This document shows positions 18,001 through 20,616 of a DNA stretch of 24,547 nucleotides, one piece after another; the first letter of the stretch is position 1, and each line of letters begins with the position of its first letter. A model generated the notes under the pieces. The model was not told where the DNA came from. It worked only from the letters and a program-made list of their open reading frames with translations, and ran no database searches. Where the stretch lies: positions 1-24,547 of the IMG/VR virus record IMGVR_UViG_3300017738_000037; one strand, 5' to 3'. The stretch is from a virus. A program made the translations under genes and the position numbers.

Positions 18001-20615
18001 TCAGAACCACCACTAACTAATTCAACAGATTGAAGAGGACCATAATATAAGTAATCATTTGACTTATAGTTTAGTATTTCAATACCATTGATCAACATTC
18101 CTGTTGGACCATAGGAAGTGGTTTGAGCAAGACCAGAAGAAACACTTGGTTTTAATGGGAATTGCCTTAGAATTTTTTGAGGTTGTATATTCTTACCGTA
18201 CTGAGAAGCAAGAGTTAGTCTATGTGTACCTGTTCCTGTTTTTAATTCAATAAATTTACTAACTTCAATAAACGATCTAGCATTTGCTAGTTTTAGTTGA
18301 TTATTAGCAGCTGGATTTACCCAAATAAAGTATCTCGTACCACTTACTAATCCCTCTAGGGCAGTAGATCCAGATAATGCCTCATATACAATTTCGTCAC
18401 CTGTAACAAAGGGTAAATTTGTCTGGAATGATACTAATTGATCGATTTGACCAATACCAACATCTTGTCCTCTAAAATCGACAAAAACTTTATCAACACT
18501 AAATGAGAAAGAAGGTAAACCTTGAGTCGCAACGTACATGGACTCATTAACTTTATTTTTGGTAACATATGCATTTTGAATATTGGAAATAATTGTTTGA
18601 TTTCCAAATTCAATTAAATCATTACTAGAAGTTGCCCTACTAATTACTCTTCTAATATCCCAATTTCTATCAGTAGTAATTCCTGTTGTATTAGATAATT
18701 GTAGAGTATTGCTATCAATAACAGTTACAACAGCGGTTGTTGTAATTGTATTTGTTCCTCTAGCAAGAATTTCTACAGAATCTCCTGTTCTTAAATTACT
18801 CTTATCAAACTTATCTGAAACAGACAATGTAGAACCAGTAATTTCAGCTACTTCATATCTTGTTGCAATATTATAGATCCAAGAGTTAAAGATTCTTTGT
18901 TTATAAGTCGGTAATGTTAATGGATCTGCAGGTGGAGAAATGTTTTCACCAATACTCTTGATATAGATTTCATTACCAACATCAAGATAATAGTTATTTC
19001 CTTGAGCCTCAAACTCTCCGAGAACTCCAGTAATTCTCATTTCTACCTTTTTAGTAGAATCTCCACCTTCATAACCATATGCAATAACTGTAGATCTGAC
19101 TTCACTTCCAACTGGTAGATCAGATGTTAAACCAGAACAACCTAAAAATTGAGTTAGGTTTTTATCAGTGTAAGTTACAGTAATTCCAAGAGAATCAATA
19201 AAGAATGAACCACTCCTAGAAAAACCAACGGTACTATCTACGTTGATAACTCTGGTATTAGCAGAAGCAAGTAGAGTATTTTTAGTAAAACCTGGAACAA
19301 AGAATTCACCAGAGACCAAAGACTGTTCGTTAAATCCAACAAAAAGAGGAATTTTATAAAACTCTTCACCCTGACGAGTAAAAATTTCTACCTCAGAAAT
19401 AGGACCAGATGCAACTTGAACATCTGCATTAGTTGGGTCTGAATCTTGATAAAGAGTTTGACCAGTAAGTAGTAGAGGATTTCCACTAATCGCTTTTACA
19501 ACAACAATAGCTCTTCTTAAATAATCAGAAGTAGATGATTTGACAACAAAATCTTCAAGGTCAACTACTTGAACCTTTTTACCATAAAGAACATTAAATA
19601 AAATTCTAAATGATTCTCTAGTTCCTTTTGTTTTATAGAAAGAATTTACGTTTTTGAGGAAATTTCCTACATTAATACCTGAACTTAAGGTTCTATCTTC
19701 AAAACCAGGAGCATATAATTCTTTTAATTTAATATAATACTCTTTTAAAAATTCTACACTAAGATTTTGAACTGTTGTAGTTGTACTTGCTCCACCATTA
19801 GTAATACCAGTTGTTAAAACTGTAGTTGTATCATATCCATTACCTGTACTTTGAATCCAAAGAGGGAATCCCTGTGCATTTACAATGAACTCAATTGTAT
19901 CACCTTCATCAATTACAATAGTTTGATTTAAACCTAAAGAATCAATACCAAGAGTTGTTAAATCATTTGCATTTGAATCTCTATTAGCATTACTTAATTG
20001 GTAAAAATCATTATCAATATTCGTGATACCTAGTCTGAATGTAGTGGGAGTGCTTCTACCACTAGTTCCGCTAGCTTTAACACGAATGATGCCAAACATT
20101 TTAGTGATGGTGGCACTCTGATAATAGTAATCAGCAGCAGTATATCCAGTTGTATCAAATACAACAACTCCTGAAACGTGAGCAGATGTATCTGTAGATT
20201 CAAAAATTAACTCTTCAGGGTTGTTTTCATCTCTATACTTTGATATACCACTAAACCCTCTAATACAACCCTTAACAGTATTACCATCTCTTTCAGTATA
20301 TGTTATGATCTCATCACCAACTTTTATTAAACCATATTCATCAGGCAAACCATCAGAACTAGACAATACAATATCAGTGTCTGTAGATGTACACGCTCTC
20401 TCTAAAATAATGTCTGGATTAATTACATTATCAACCAGATTATCTAATTTGATGTATTGATCTAAATTTTCCGCAAGATCAATCGCACCACCTTGAAATT
20501 CTTGAGAAATGTAGTATTGTCTTAGAAAATCGGCAAATTTTGGGTTATCTTCTAATACAAACCGAGGAAGTTGGCTCTCAATAACATCTTTTATTTTAAC
20601 TCTCTTGTTTATCAT
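1..20615 (-). CDS. Giant modular virion structural protein with a gp7-like N-terminal part (C-terminal end outside the window)
   Basis: The ATG at 20615-20613 opens a frame that is still open at position 3: 6,871 codons without the natural stop, roughly 0.7 MDa or more. I translated or scanned most of it, including the whole repeat region, and found no in-frame stop or frameshift. It starts one base after the gp6 stop (TAG 20619-20617) with no clear Shine-Dalgarno, so translation is probably coupled to gp6. Order of parts: a gp7 C-terminal-like module (about residues 20-400), mixed beta-rich modules with GxGY motifs, a YHYH-like domain (about 1354-1451), more mixed modules to about 3,470, then repeat types A, B and C (about 3,480-6,350), a fibre-like module and GxGY repeats. 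I see no transmembrane segment or signal peptide. It holds the position of gp7 in the T4 order gp6-gp7-gp8. Role (inferred): baseplate wedge component extended into a fibre or adhesin that meets the host surface. Homologous giant virion proteins occur, from memory, in marine T4-like phages. The exact function is unknown. Confidence 0.9.
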   Translation of the reverse strand, partial: MINKRVKIKDVIESQLPRFVLEDNPKFADFLRQYYISQEFQGGAIDLAENLDQYIKLDNLVDNVINPDIILERACTSTDTDIVLSSSDGLPDEYGLIKVGDEIITYTERDGNTVKGCIRGFSGISKYRDENNPEELIFESTDTSAHVSGVVVFDTTGYTAADYYYQSATITKMFGIIRVKASGTSGRSTPTTFRLGITNIDNDFYQLSNANRDSNANDLTTLGIDSLGLNQTIVIDEGDTIEFIVNAQGFPLWIQSTGNGYDTTTVLTTGITNGGASTTTTVQNLSVEFLKEYYIKLKELYAPGFEDRTLSSGINVGNFLKNVNSFYKTKGTRESFRILFNVLYGKKVQVVDLEDFVVKSSTSDYLRRAIVVVKAISGNPLLLTGQTLYQDSDPTNADVQVASGPISEVEIFTRQGEEFYKIPLFVGFNEQSLVSGEFFVPGFTKNTLLASANTRVINVDSTVGFSRSGSFFIDSLGITVTYTDKNLTQFLGCSGLTSDLPVGSEVRSTVIAYGYEGGDSTKKVEMRITGVLGEFEAQGNNYYLDVGNEIYIKSIGENISPPADPLTLPTYKQRIFNSWIYNIATRYEVAEITGSTLSVSDKFDKSNLRTGDSVEILARGTNTITTTAVVTVIDSNTLQLSNTTGITTDRNWDIRRVISRATSSNDLIEFGNQTIISNIQNAYVTKNKVNESMYVATQGLPSFSFSVDKVFVDFRGQDVGIGQIDQLVSFQTNLPFVTGDEIVYEALSGSTALEGLVSGTRYFIWVNPAANNQLKLANARSFIEVSKFIELKTGTGTHRLTLASQYGKNIQPQKILRQFPLKPSVSSGLAQTTSYGPTGMLINGIEILNYKSNDYLYYGPLQSVELVSGGSDYDVINPPKITVSNPGVGGTVAVINPVLSGSLKSLYLENRESYDIDQVFGINIEGGNGEGASGEITLSQDYTEANFNAKDILANGGVDIPANTLTFIGEHNFKTGQKIVYNPNGNQPLGVAITLGSDDNTQYDAENTLQSGVAYFANVINTTTIKLHETEDDANAGLSTVGITTFNTLGIHKFRSFDFKNKIQNISVVTEGSGYKKRTYETKTTGISTGTNCFIIKQHGFLDNEEVIYQATNSIRELTTETNYRIIRINADAFRLALSETDVNRGRYIFLSDVGSGIHTVKYPDITATVVASIGGTTVSIPCEPDVRGEIIGAYLSEPGSNYGSKVLNFEKPPLITVSSGTGAQFQPLISNGVITQVQIIGAGSNYTSAPDLTVTGPTGSGAQLKAKLNANGKVSTVEVISGGLNYDAEDTAIVVRSVGQSGIIESTVRPLTVNLHEKYSTDDFLNAETQYPIQYASLAYSTDLQTDFGDSLAQRSPIIGWAYDGNPIFGPFATRDPKQNTGITTYVRSGYQLASNLVPNRPTAGEYPAGFFVEDYKFMGTGDLDVHNGRWFVSDDFPDGIYGYVATLEIDPGTGLPRASFPYYIGDTYIAPRASQSISQDDDINALDLSRNTYPYRLKSLNASYDFVIEADELIGQEGVIDSVFTGGVEELEIVEAGDLYKVGNTLLFDEEGTNGNGVSAQVSFIKGKSVTDLQSTNVQFDEVTFQKTGDTEITGIIQPNHDFNNGEVIEIFNTNTDIKGLQGFHVVGVASERAILLDPVKAGAVGVVTDLIVSRIPGNVSGGSSIKFSDGEVAKVLNVIKGKNLVRIERTGIASFSASGTISYLQDRFTIASDAPQFVSEFFPKKFFNPKQTVGVGTTVGNYETLSYTENNIAQTRVVEHGSIFLNKHPFLDGQKALFVKKSGQLSLGVATAIGIGTTATLVADSLPRSGVEQEVYIIYKSINTIGIKTQKNGAELFFTSDGSDDDGYFVQGIGTAVRGSVLQPTTTVTTTQAHGLKIGDTVNFNVIANQEVGLGASSRVRIELNSEGLIIVDSQGISSAGVNTSTNRISISGNNFRTGDRVYYEPKSEVIGGLGTGRYYIYRDSPENFRLCETYEDSVADVPVIVSLTSIGGTSHNFGLINPKVEIPSRSTTVFDLQNYELNGYNFKIYYDQGFNSEFVGTGQSTSAEVGDVLDAEDRVISIGNTYARLDVNNNTFCPKILYYNVTKDGTPLIPDNDVKENNTIKYVDSAYTGMFTITGIGTSAVGVGTTTFSFAIAKNPEQVSYAATEGRRFYATGAVGPEGPIDQISLLSSGEFYRKLPRFLGVDSENGDNSTIKPKSTRIGQINSIQLVNEGFNYSSDTTLRPIVDVPTVTTIRDFNTVGTISILSNGKNYISAPKLELVDRFVGTKVPGANIVARINENSGSIVDTEIAANPVGLQNREYRLYSVNNTNGIVITKSESNPTRSGIVTFTISTPVLGFSSPPFAVNDEVWIEGFSKDSGSDGYNSSDHLYNFLKVNNVVTTNPFSFEVDYSNYTFNVGLGVSDTQNFSRVIGKEELPTFSIGLQQASFDKNEKLLVNNAETDLQVISFDATAENIKFVGTAPIVPDDIIIGAKSGSQAKVVEILRFDGVYSVEAETDKTIEGTSDSGKLNSSAQVIQDNNYYQNLSYTLKTEVSYEDCIDAVNNSVHPTGLKNFVDSQLVTIGKNAGIQTSTTVTNATVDLVEEVRVDDQYYFDIGRDVNIATRSEVELSNEIELENAKLSDYFESITNRVLNIDDISSQFSNISNPNTLDLFENIYRYPFNFISNRFLVQITSEDRRDFQVSEITILQDGTNTYYAEPTFKKLHSTPQEIGTLEGSVDTENSQVRLRFFPADPFDKNYDIKVLNQFYNTESTLTGIGTTAFGFAALMGSDAEIGPSTSKSFVSVAATNFDYLHSQVEVETVSSGQKETMFVELKAIHDGNDSYMSEYNIILSDGSFGGTNAGAFGTFGTTYDPSGNNFSIEFYNARPSEFVNLKARTLGFGNTTGTTNRDYRFLATGMIPNNERSAQYYTEYQTVGVGSTANFAGIKSDIQSVNQCTMVVGYGRTVSAFQYMFLNDQLGDSLYFSEYPVLSVGNTTGLGTVFAKYDGEKAVLVFTPEAGINDKMFMRTFNEVLYLELERNIVNPLEYGAVVEETFNTTYTGLNFRNIFEFPMLWNGYPIFSKTFNPSNTSALNLATGQFTIKNHFFASGQELEYLPGGTFVGVVTAPMTLANGNPLPSPVYAIKDNEDQFRIGLSTVAALAGIGTTLGSVGAGNLHEFDSTGKLSRSLIAIDGLVQKPLTWSPITRTLENNTTLSGSSLGLGKTSTFMAVSGISSIVLGDLFEINDEFVLVEAVGVGTTTTDINSSGIGTINLCKIQRGSVGTAASFHANGSIIQKYTGSYNFSRNNIFFTGAPNGGKSSDEASTTGIPEAGSSFNGRVYLRKNYDSNKIFDDISGQFTGIAKTFTLRSEGEDITGIGSEGGFGIFFVNNMFQKPQTPNNFNANLFIRETGGQTDLTFTGILNESGDPIVSATDINQNGLPRGGVVVTLGSSEGKGFANLGNPSIGASINHAGEVYKILTAPTTQGMSSITNYVYDHTIGLSTVTTSQAHGLEAGDSIDFVGIGFTCVPTKSGITTGVFPYTRGQKKTVVDFLYDNKTGMATVTTLERFGILEVGEEVFFNGIGFTCIGQKFAQISQKAGITTTLFPCRAGIAKTISAFNYDNQSGIATITLATPHRYVEGERLFIENLNLKCGYGANITNAIYDAPTGLTTITTATPHKFSKGDKVRLQGLEFSCAGYGITFAISTFEYNNSTGITTITTPSPHGALPGEQIKLTGLGFTCPKVNVGTPIGFTYEPLTGLSTVTFASNHGLTNGDKISIGASSIVFTCTLDGGATTHPYPRPTDFAYNKYLPISGVTTNSFQVNVGTGGTGTFPHTFVSATTNAIKTLNYLGVTTSTFPDGTQGNQFRVTKVLSPTKILTNVGITSIPHVYTEGGEVQVGVTSHIYPTGKYGFEFIVSSTPTRNKFRVNVGPSTIAHTYVSGGTALLGLSTTIYPSSQSGIGHSITDFIYDNTTGLSTITVARNSIPFALGDRVNFAGLGFTCPSGFAGLTSTIFPQSLGRKYNIGTVFYNNATGLATVTTTAAHDFKVTDSLDLQNLLFNCSSAYAGVTTHRFPDYVDEPNRSYRVLRIVDPNTIWVDVGVSTIVHTYNLGRHTWVGGTASNAVQSGGNYVHTFLSAVTNGVTSDVGNLPNPITNVAYTPNTGNMVITSATHLLTTSNTLTIADNALSFTCTMDGNTATKTYPRSTDPVSGQTITITGTTTNTITINVGASPIVNHDVTNATYDNDTGVMVLTIGAHTLTTGTSIKIANGALSFTCEDDNNVTTKTYPRASDPYYDTAINIDAVGADTITLNVGINTRGTVSAIKKTGPYEVTRLLAPRPYDVTNAIYDPVVGIMTVTVGNGHGISVGETVDIGTNALTFTCDMDSTGSQKTYPRNLIKTFTATNAIYDPVVGVTTITVAGHGMDDGCWVKLADESLSFICGYGVTTHIFVSATTNAVNVQSGAESGNEKTPNAATYNASTGLLTLGFAAAHGMSTSDTITLDFNSLTFTCAADYHATTHTYPRVTDPIAGVTTAVTVTSGTEFTLNVGDSLGSKSAKSYPRSSDPISGEWIQVSNTTTDTFEIQSLSDNSTPSTNIDAHTFTSAVTGGITHKVDKSFEQPVSVVGVGNTTIDLQVGRSPIVNFNVTNATYEPTTGVMELTIGSHAFAVGQHIKLADNSISFTCTLDGNTLVKSYPRASGTGINAGTPDYAYQKSLEISAVTSTTITINVNSSVGLSSISDLSAHTFDSATAGAVIAGGNYAHTFVGVATGAITKGGPRFNCNVGITTYKHNYTPSIGVGEVRKQNFGGVDDTFIVTGIVGKKSFTIDAGISTYTHFYDVDTKNAISKKKLRTDSFIVDTIYSDRSFRTNVGVSSYRHVYDPKPSKEPGGISSITGMTYNTSTGIATFTVPNHGAIGGELISISGLALTCPGGTGITTHIFPDPNGLSRNISTANYNNFTGIMTVTTNVGHGVTFVGQFVKLENLGFACTGGAGGSHTFVSAATSAVQTGGNYTHTFVPQFGLTPDTALYDPVTGIMTVTNQQLTVSDAIYDPVSGEMTLTVGVHRLTNYDSVRLDTESISFSCVFEGKLQTKAYPRSNGNDYVYDKDLPIIRYTSDTITVNVNGGKGAISHAVPHTFMSATSKGVKVNHGLRNGDYIKFDDYAVTFTCNKDGNATLHPYPRPTDPLSGTFTQVTVVDENKFSVGVLTVTPSTDTSVHTFVSALEGGIKKEVINSGGDHPHTFVGTATSAIQSGGNYVHTFLSAVANSVTSNVGNLPNAVTDVVYTPSSGDMVITSAAHLLTGSNTISIANNGLSFTCTMDGNTATKTYPRSTDPISGIATAITATTTDTFTINVGASPIVNHDVTDATYDAATGVMVLTIGAHTLPTGTSVKIANGSLPFTCTMDGNTSTKNYPRSTDPFYDTAVGIASTTSTTITLNVGKSPILPFDVSAATYDAATGVMVVNIGAHTLKTGTSVKINENSLLFTCSQDDNATVHAYPRSTTASLTATTGTVYDPVVGIMTITTPAAHGMKNGDEVKFADGAVSFSCQYGVGSAHTWAGGTVTDAVTITVGPVQTKHDVTNATYNPATGVMVFTIGAHSFTTDDLVEIGAEKFAFTCTADGNVKTKYYPRATDPAYNTPLLITAVDQAGGTITVNVGATSGTVATAYPRSTDFISNRWVEISNVTTKTFDVQVLDVIPSTNTDAHTFVSGVTNGITFKRAKDPYYNTSVAIAATTSDTVSLNVGVSTIVNYNVSDASYDPNSGKMVLTIGSHDLDVGTSIKIADNSLTFTCDKDNNATQHSYPRTLIETKTVTDANYDPTTGMMVLTVPNHGFENGRQIKLADNSLTFTCTLDGNTTNKTYPRPTDPFSGKWIKVQNVTTNTFEVQTLATVPSTNVSVHTFVSATDEGLSHKRDPFYDNNINIEARTPNTITVNIGATPDLQQSTGLTGPTYFTDVPITGFNYTNATGVTTITAVGHGLTTGENVKLSGIALTCTSGMKTYPDGGTGFFFGVTNVIDANTFVTNTGISTIVHTYVSGGNVRTGVTSDKFPNPQGSFSKIANFEYNNMTGLATVTTNGFNQLGTGQLINFENIHMLCPIGSGTTHVFPQDTGTVVNISNFQYDNQSGIATVTTATNHNFVRFKKVRLQGMTVSCAYGSKTYPDKQTDFELTTIVNSTTFVTNVGVSTLAHTYVSGGTAAEVKFAGPYTVKERIDRNTFTVNVGVSTYVHTYDHSGRVSPVRYTGPYEVLAITNSKEYTINVGRSPIAHTYTGGGTSKPQQYTGPYKIIAAPDANTLRVRVGISTYQHFYGSGGMIARLRSGIAEKKLNPGPFRVKDVYSATEFTTDVGICTFKHFYHSGGKVGKVNQFFPGSGFYGNNVPVTVVPENGVGSGLTVTTTVGFGGSLVPSLDYVGTGFTIAPRLETPGPAYDDLPVRGLFRLGIGQTTATGIGLSVTLNVGGISTSGVASETSGVKNFTIGNRGYGFQLNDKVSPVGLVTAAKILAGSKTVGYTTETEPFELTVIDTFSDTFYGWQFGQLDYIDDITSLQDGVTKRFPLFQNEQLVSFEKADGTPISFPSLLIIFINGVLQIPNKDYIFEGGTAFEFTSPPQEADQVTIYFYRGSNDDVNTVNVVESIKIGDELILIKPVGVSTVPDQDPRVVNEIVASDILATNLYSLQGIDNNFKRPVVWRKQKVDRTVDGRIIPKTREALEPQIYPTARIIGSASTTQDFLFLDNASLFNYEAVTPSTNFDGIITQGEDPVVGILSVGVNAGTISTITVINGGSGYTGIVTISISNPPDITVGFGTTALATAIISNGAVIGANITNAGSGYGTSAYALLPTPPVSIESVSLIPTVNGYEGDIIGIATATGIGTNLSVKF
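117..330 (-). repeat. GxGY-type repeats near the C-terminal end seen here
   Basis: Two adjacent units are visible: VINGGSGYTGIVTISISNPP (about 243-308) and IGANITNAGSGYGTSAYALL (about 123-182). Both show the G-S-G-Y core followed by a beta strand and prolines. Their form matches the motifs near 16,743-18,012, so the same module type is used near both ends of the giant protein. After it the frame runs on with IIGIATATGIGTNLSVKF to the window edge. Confidence 0.6.
1563..2102 (-). repeat. Type C tandem repeat (VGxSTxxHxYxxGG), five copies about 40-46 residues apart
   Basis: Five consecutive units end in an aromatic-histidine motif: VGVSTLAHTYVSGGT (2043-2102), VGVSTYVHTYDHSG (1923-1982), VGRSPIAHTYTGGG (1803-1862), VGISTYQHFYGSGG (about 1702-1743) and VGICTFKHFYHSGG (about 1563-1605). 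Each is followed by a short GPY/GPF segment and a TFTV strand. Single copies occur elsewhere: near 2,530, 6,010, 6,140, 6,255, 8,830 and 8,970. The histidine is the most constant residue after the VG pair. Confidence 0.75.
3220..4925 (-). repeat. Higher-order duplicated block, C-terminal copy
   Basis: This is the partner of 6550-8310 (about residues 5231-5799), with seven modules in the same order. The two copies are separated by about 1.6 kb that has its own repeat units (YPR at 5100 and 5355, type B near 5,700-6,000) and no partner pattern that I could see. Small indels between the copies shift the offset from 3.32 to 3.38 kb without breaking the frame, as expected for a duplication under selection. 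Confidence 0.75.
6550..8310 (-). repeat. Higher-order duplicated block, N-terminal copy
   Basis: This block of about 1.76 kb (about residues 4103-4689) has the same order of modules as 3220-4925. Paired landmarks are 6555/3228, 6957/3630, 7074/3750, 7461/4143, 7777/4404 and 8033/4650 for YPR. A seventh unit without YPR, with a CGYGV-like end, pairs 7300 with 4000. The last part (7,765-8,310 against 4,385-4,925) is the most similar: both contain the forward word tgtagcaga or tacagcagataagaatgtatg followed by the same NYVHTF segment. The offset is 3.32-3.38 kb throughout. Confidence 0.75.
9400..10190 (-). repeat. Type B repeat array (Y-x3-TG-(I/L)-x-T(I/V)T ... GLxFxC)
   Basis: Consecutive units of about 75-95 residues follow the skeleton (F/Y)xYDxxTGxxT(I/V)T, then HG or H, then G(D/E)x(I/V)x(F/L)xGLxFxC, then (G/A)xTTxxFP. 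Units lie near 10,050-10,190, 9,860-10,030, 9,710-9,820, 9,560-9,700 and 9,420-9,550. More copies are interspersed at about 8,490-8,770, 5,700-6,000 and 2,150-2,480. Each has one conserved cysteine after the GLxF segment. The skeleton resembles type A, so the two probably share an ancestor. Confidence 0.7.
10440..10650 (-). other. Fibre-type module with DDI and NGxxQxP landmarks
   Basis: The translation reads NGRVYLRKNYDSNKIFDDIS, then GQFTGIAKTFTL, then FFVNNMFQKP and FIRETGG. A segment with the same order of landmarks lies at about 790-1030 (YIDDITSLQDGVTKRFPLF, then IFINGVLQIPNKDYIF). I recognise this pattern (DDI, an F-x-L strand, then NGxxQxP) from tail-fibre and structural proteins of marine phages. 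The two copies are about 9.6 kb apart and lie on either side of the repeat array. Confidence 0.5.
16261..16560 (-). other. YHYH-like domain in the giant protein (about residues 1354-1451)
   Basis: The translated segment holds RSPIIGWAYDGNPIFGP (about residues 1354-1370), then a stretch with aromatic and acidic residues, and near the end WFVSDDFPDGIYGYVATLEI (about 1432-1451). The pattern SPIIGxAxDGxPIxGP is the hallmark I know from the YHYH family, a domain of unknown function that often occurs in large secreted or virion proteins. The name-giving YHYH tetrapeptide itself is not seen here, so this is a divergent or partial member. It is embedded among beta-rich modules. Confidence 0.6.
16743..18012 (-). 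repeat. GxGY-type motifs in the middle of the giant protein
   Basis: Several short units of the form V-x-V-x-(I/V)-x-(G/A)-G-x-x-Y followed by P-x-(I/L)-x-V occur here: SVELVSGGSDYD with NPPKITV near 17,970-18,010, VQIIGAGSNYTSAPDLTV near 16,860-16,920 and VEVISGGLNYD near 16,760-16,790. Related copies lie at about 13,830-13,900 (ILSNGKNYISAPKLELV) and 13,950-13,990. They are spaced unevenly. I read them as small beta modules found in marine phage structural proteins; the fold is not known to me. Confidence 0.55.
19410..20560 (-). other. gp7 C-terminal-like module in the giant protein (about residues 20-400)
   Basis: Near the N-terminus is a segment on filling of the tail wedge type (NPKFADFLRQYY, about residues 24-35). 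At residues 327-345 is YKTKGTRESFRILFNVLYG. From memory, the C-terminal part of T4 gp7 contains YSTKGIEASYKFLFKVLYN, preceded by a FEAFCEAYIQYL-like segment, and both are followed by an LxGQTxY stretch (LLTGQTLY here). The order and spacing of these landmarks match. T4 gp7 carries this region at its C-terminus, whereas here it is at the N-terminus of a giant chain. This is a by-eye match against a remembered sequence and needs a profile comparison; boundaries are approximate. Confidence 0.6.
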
Positions 20616-20616
20616 T

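Noticed and set aside
10200-20600. A boundary splitting the giant frame into separate genes
   Set aside because: Internal ATGs are present but no stop codon interrupts the frame, and no ribosome site or promoter in it stood out.
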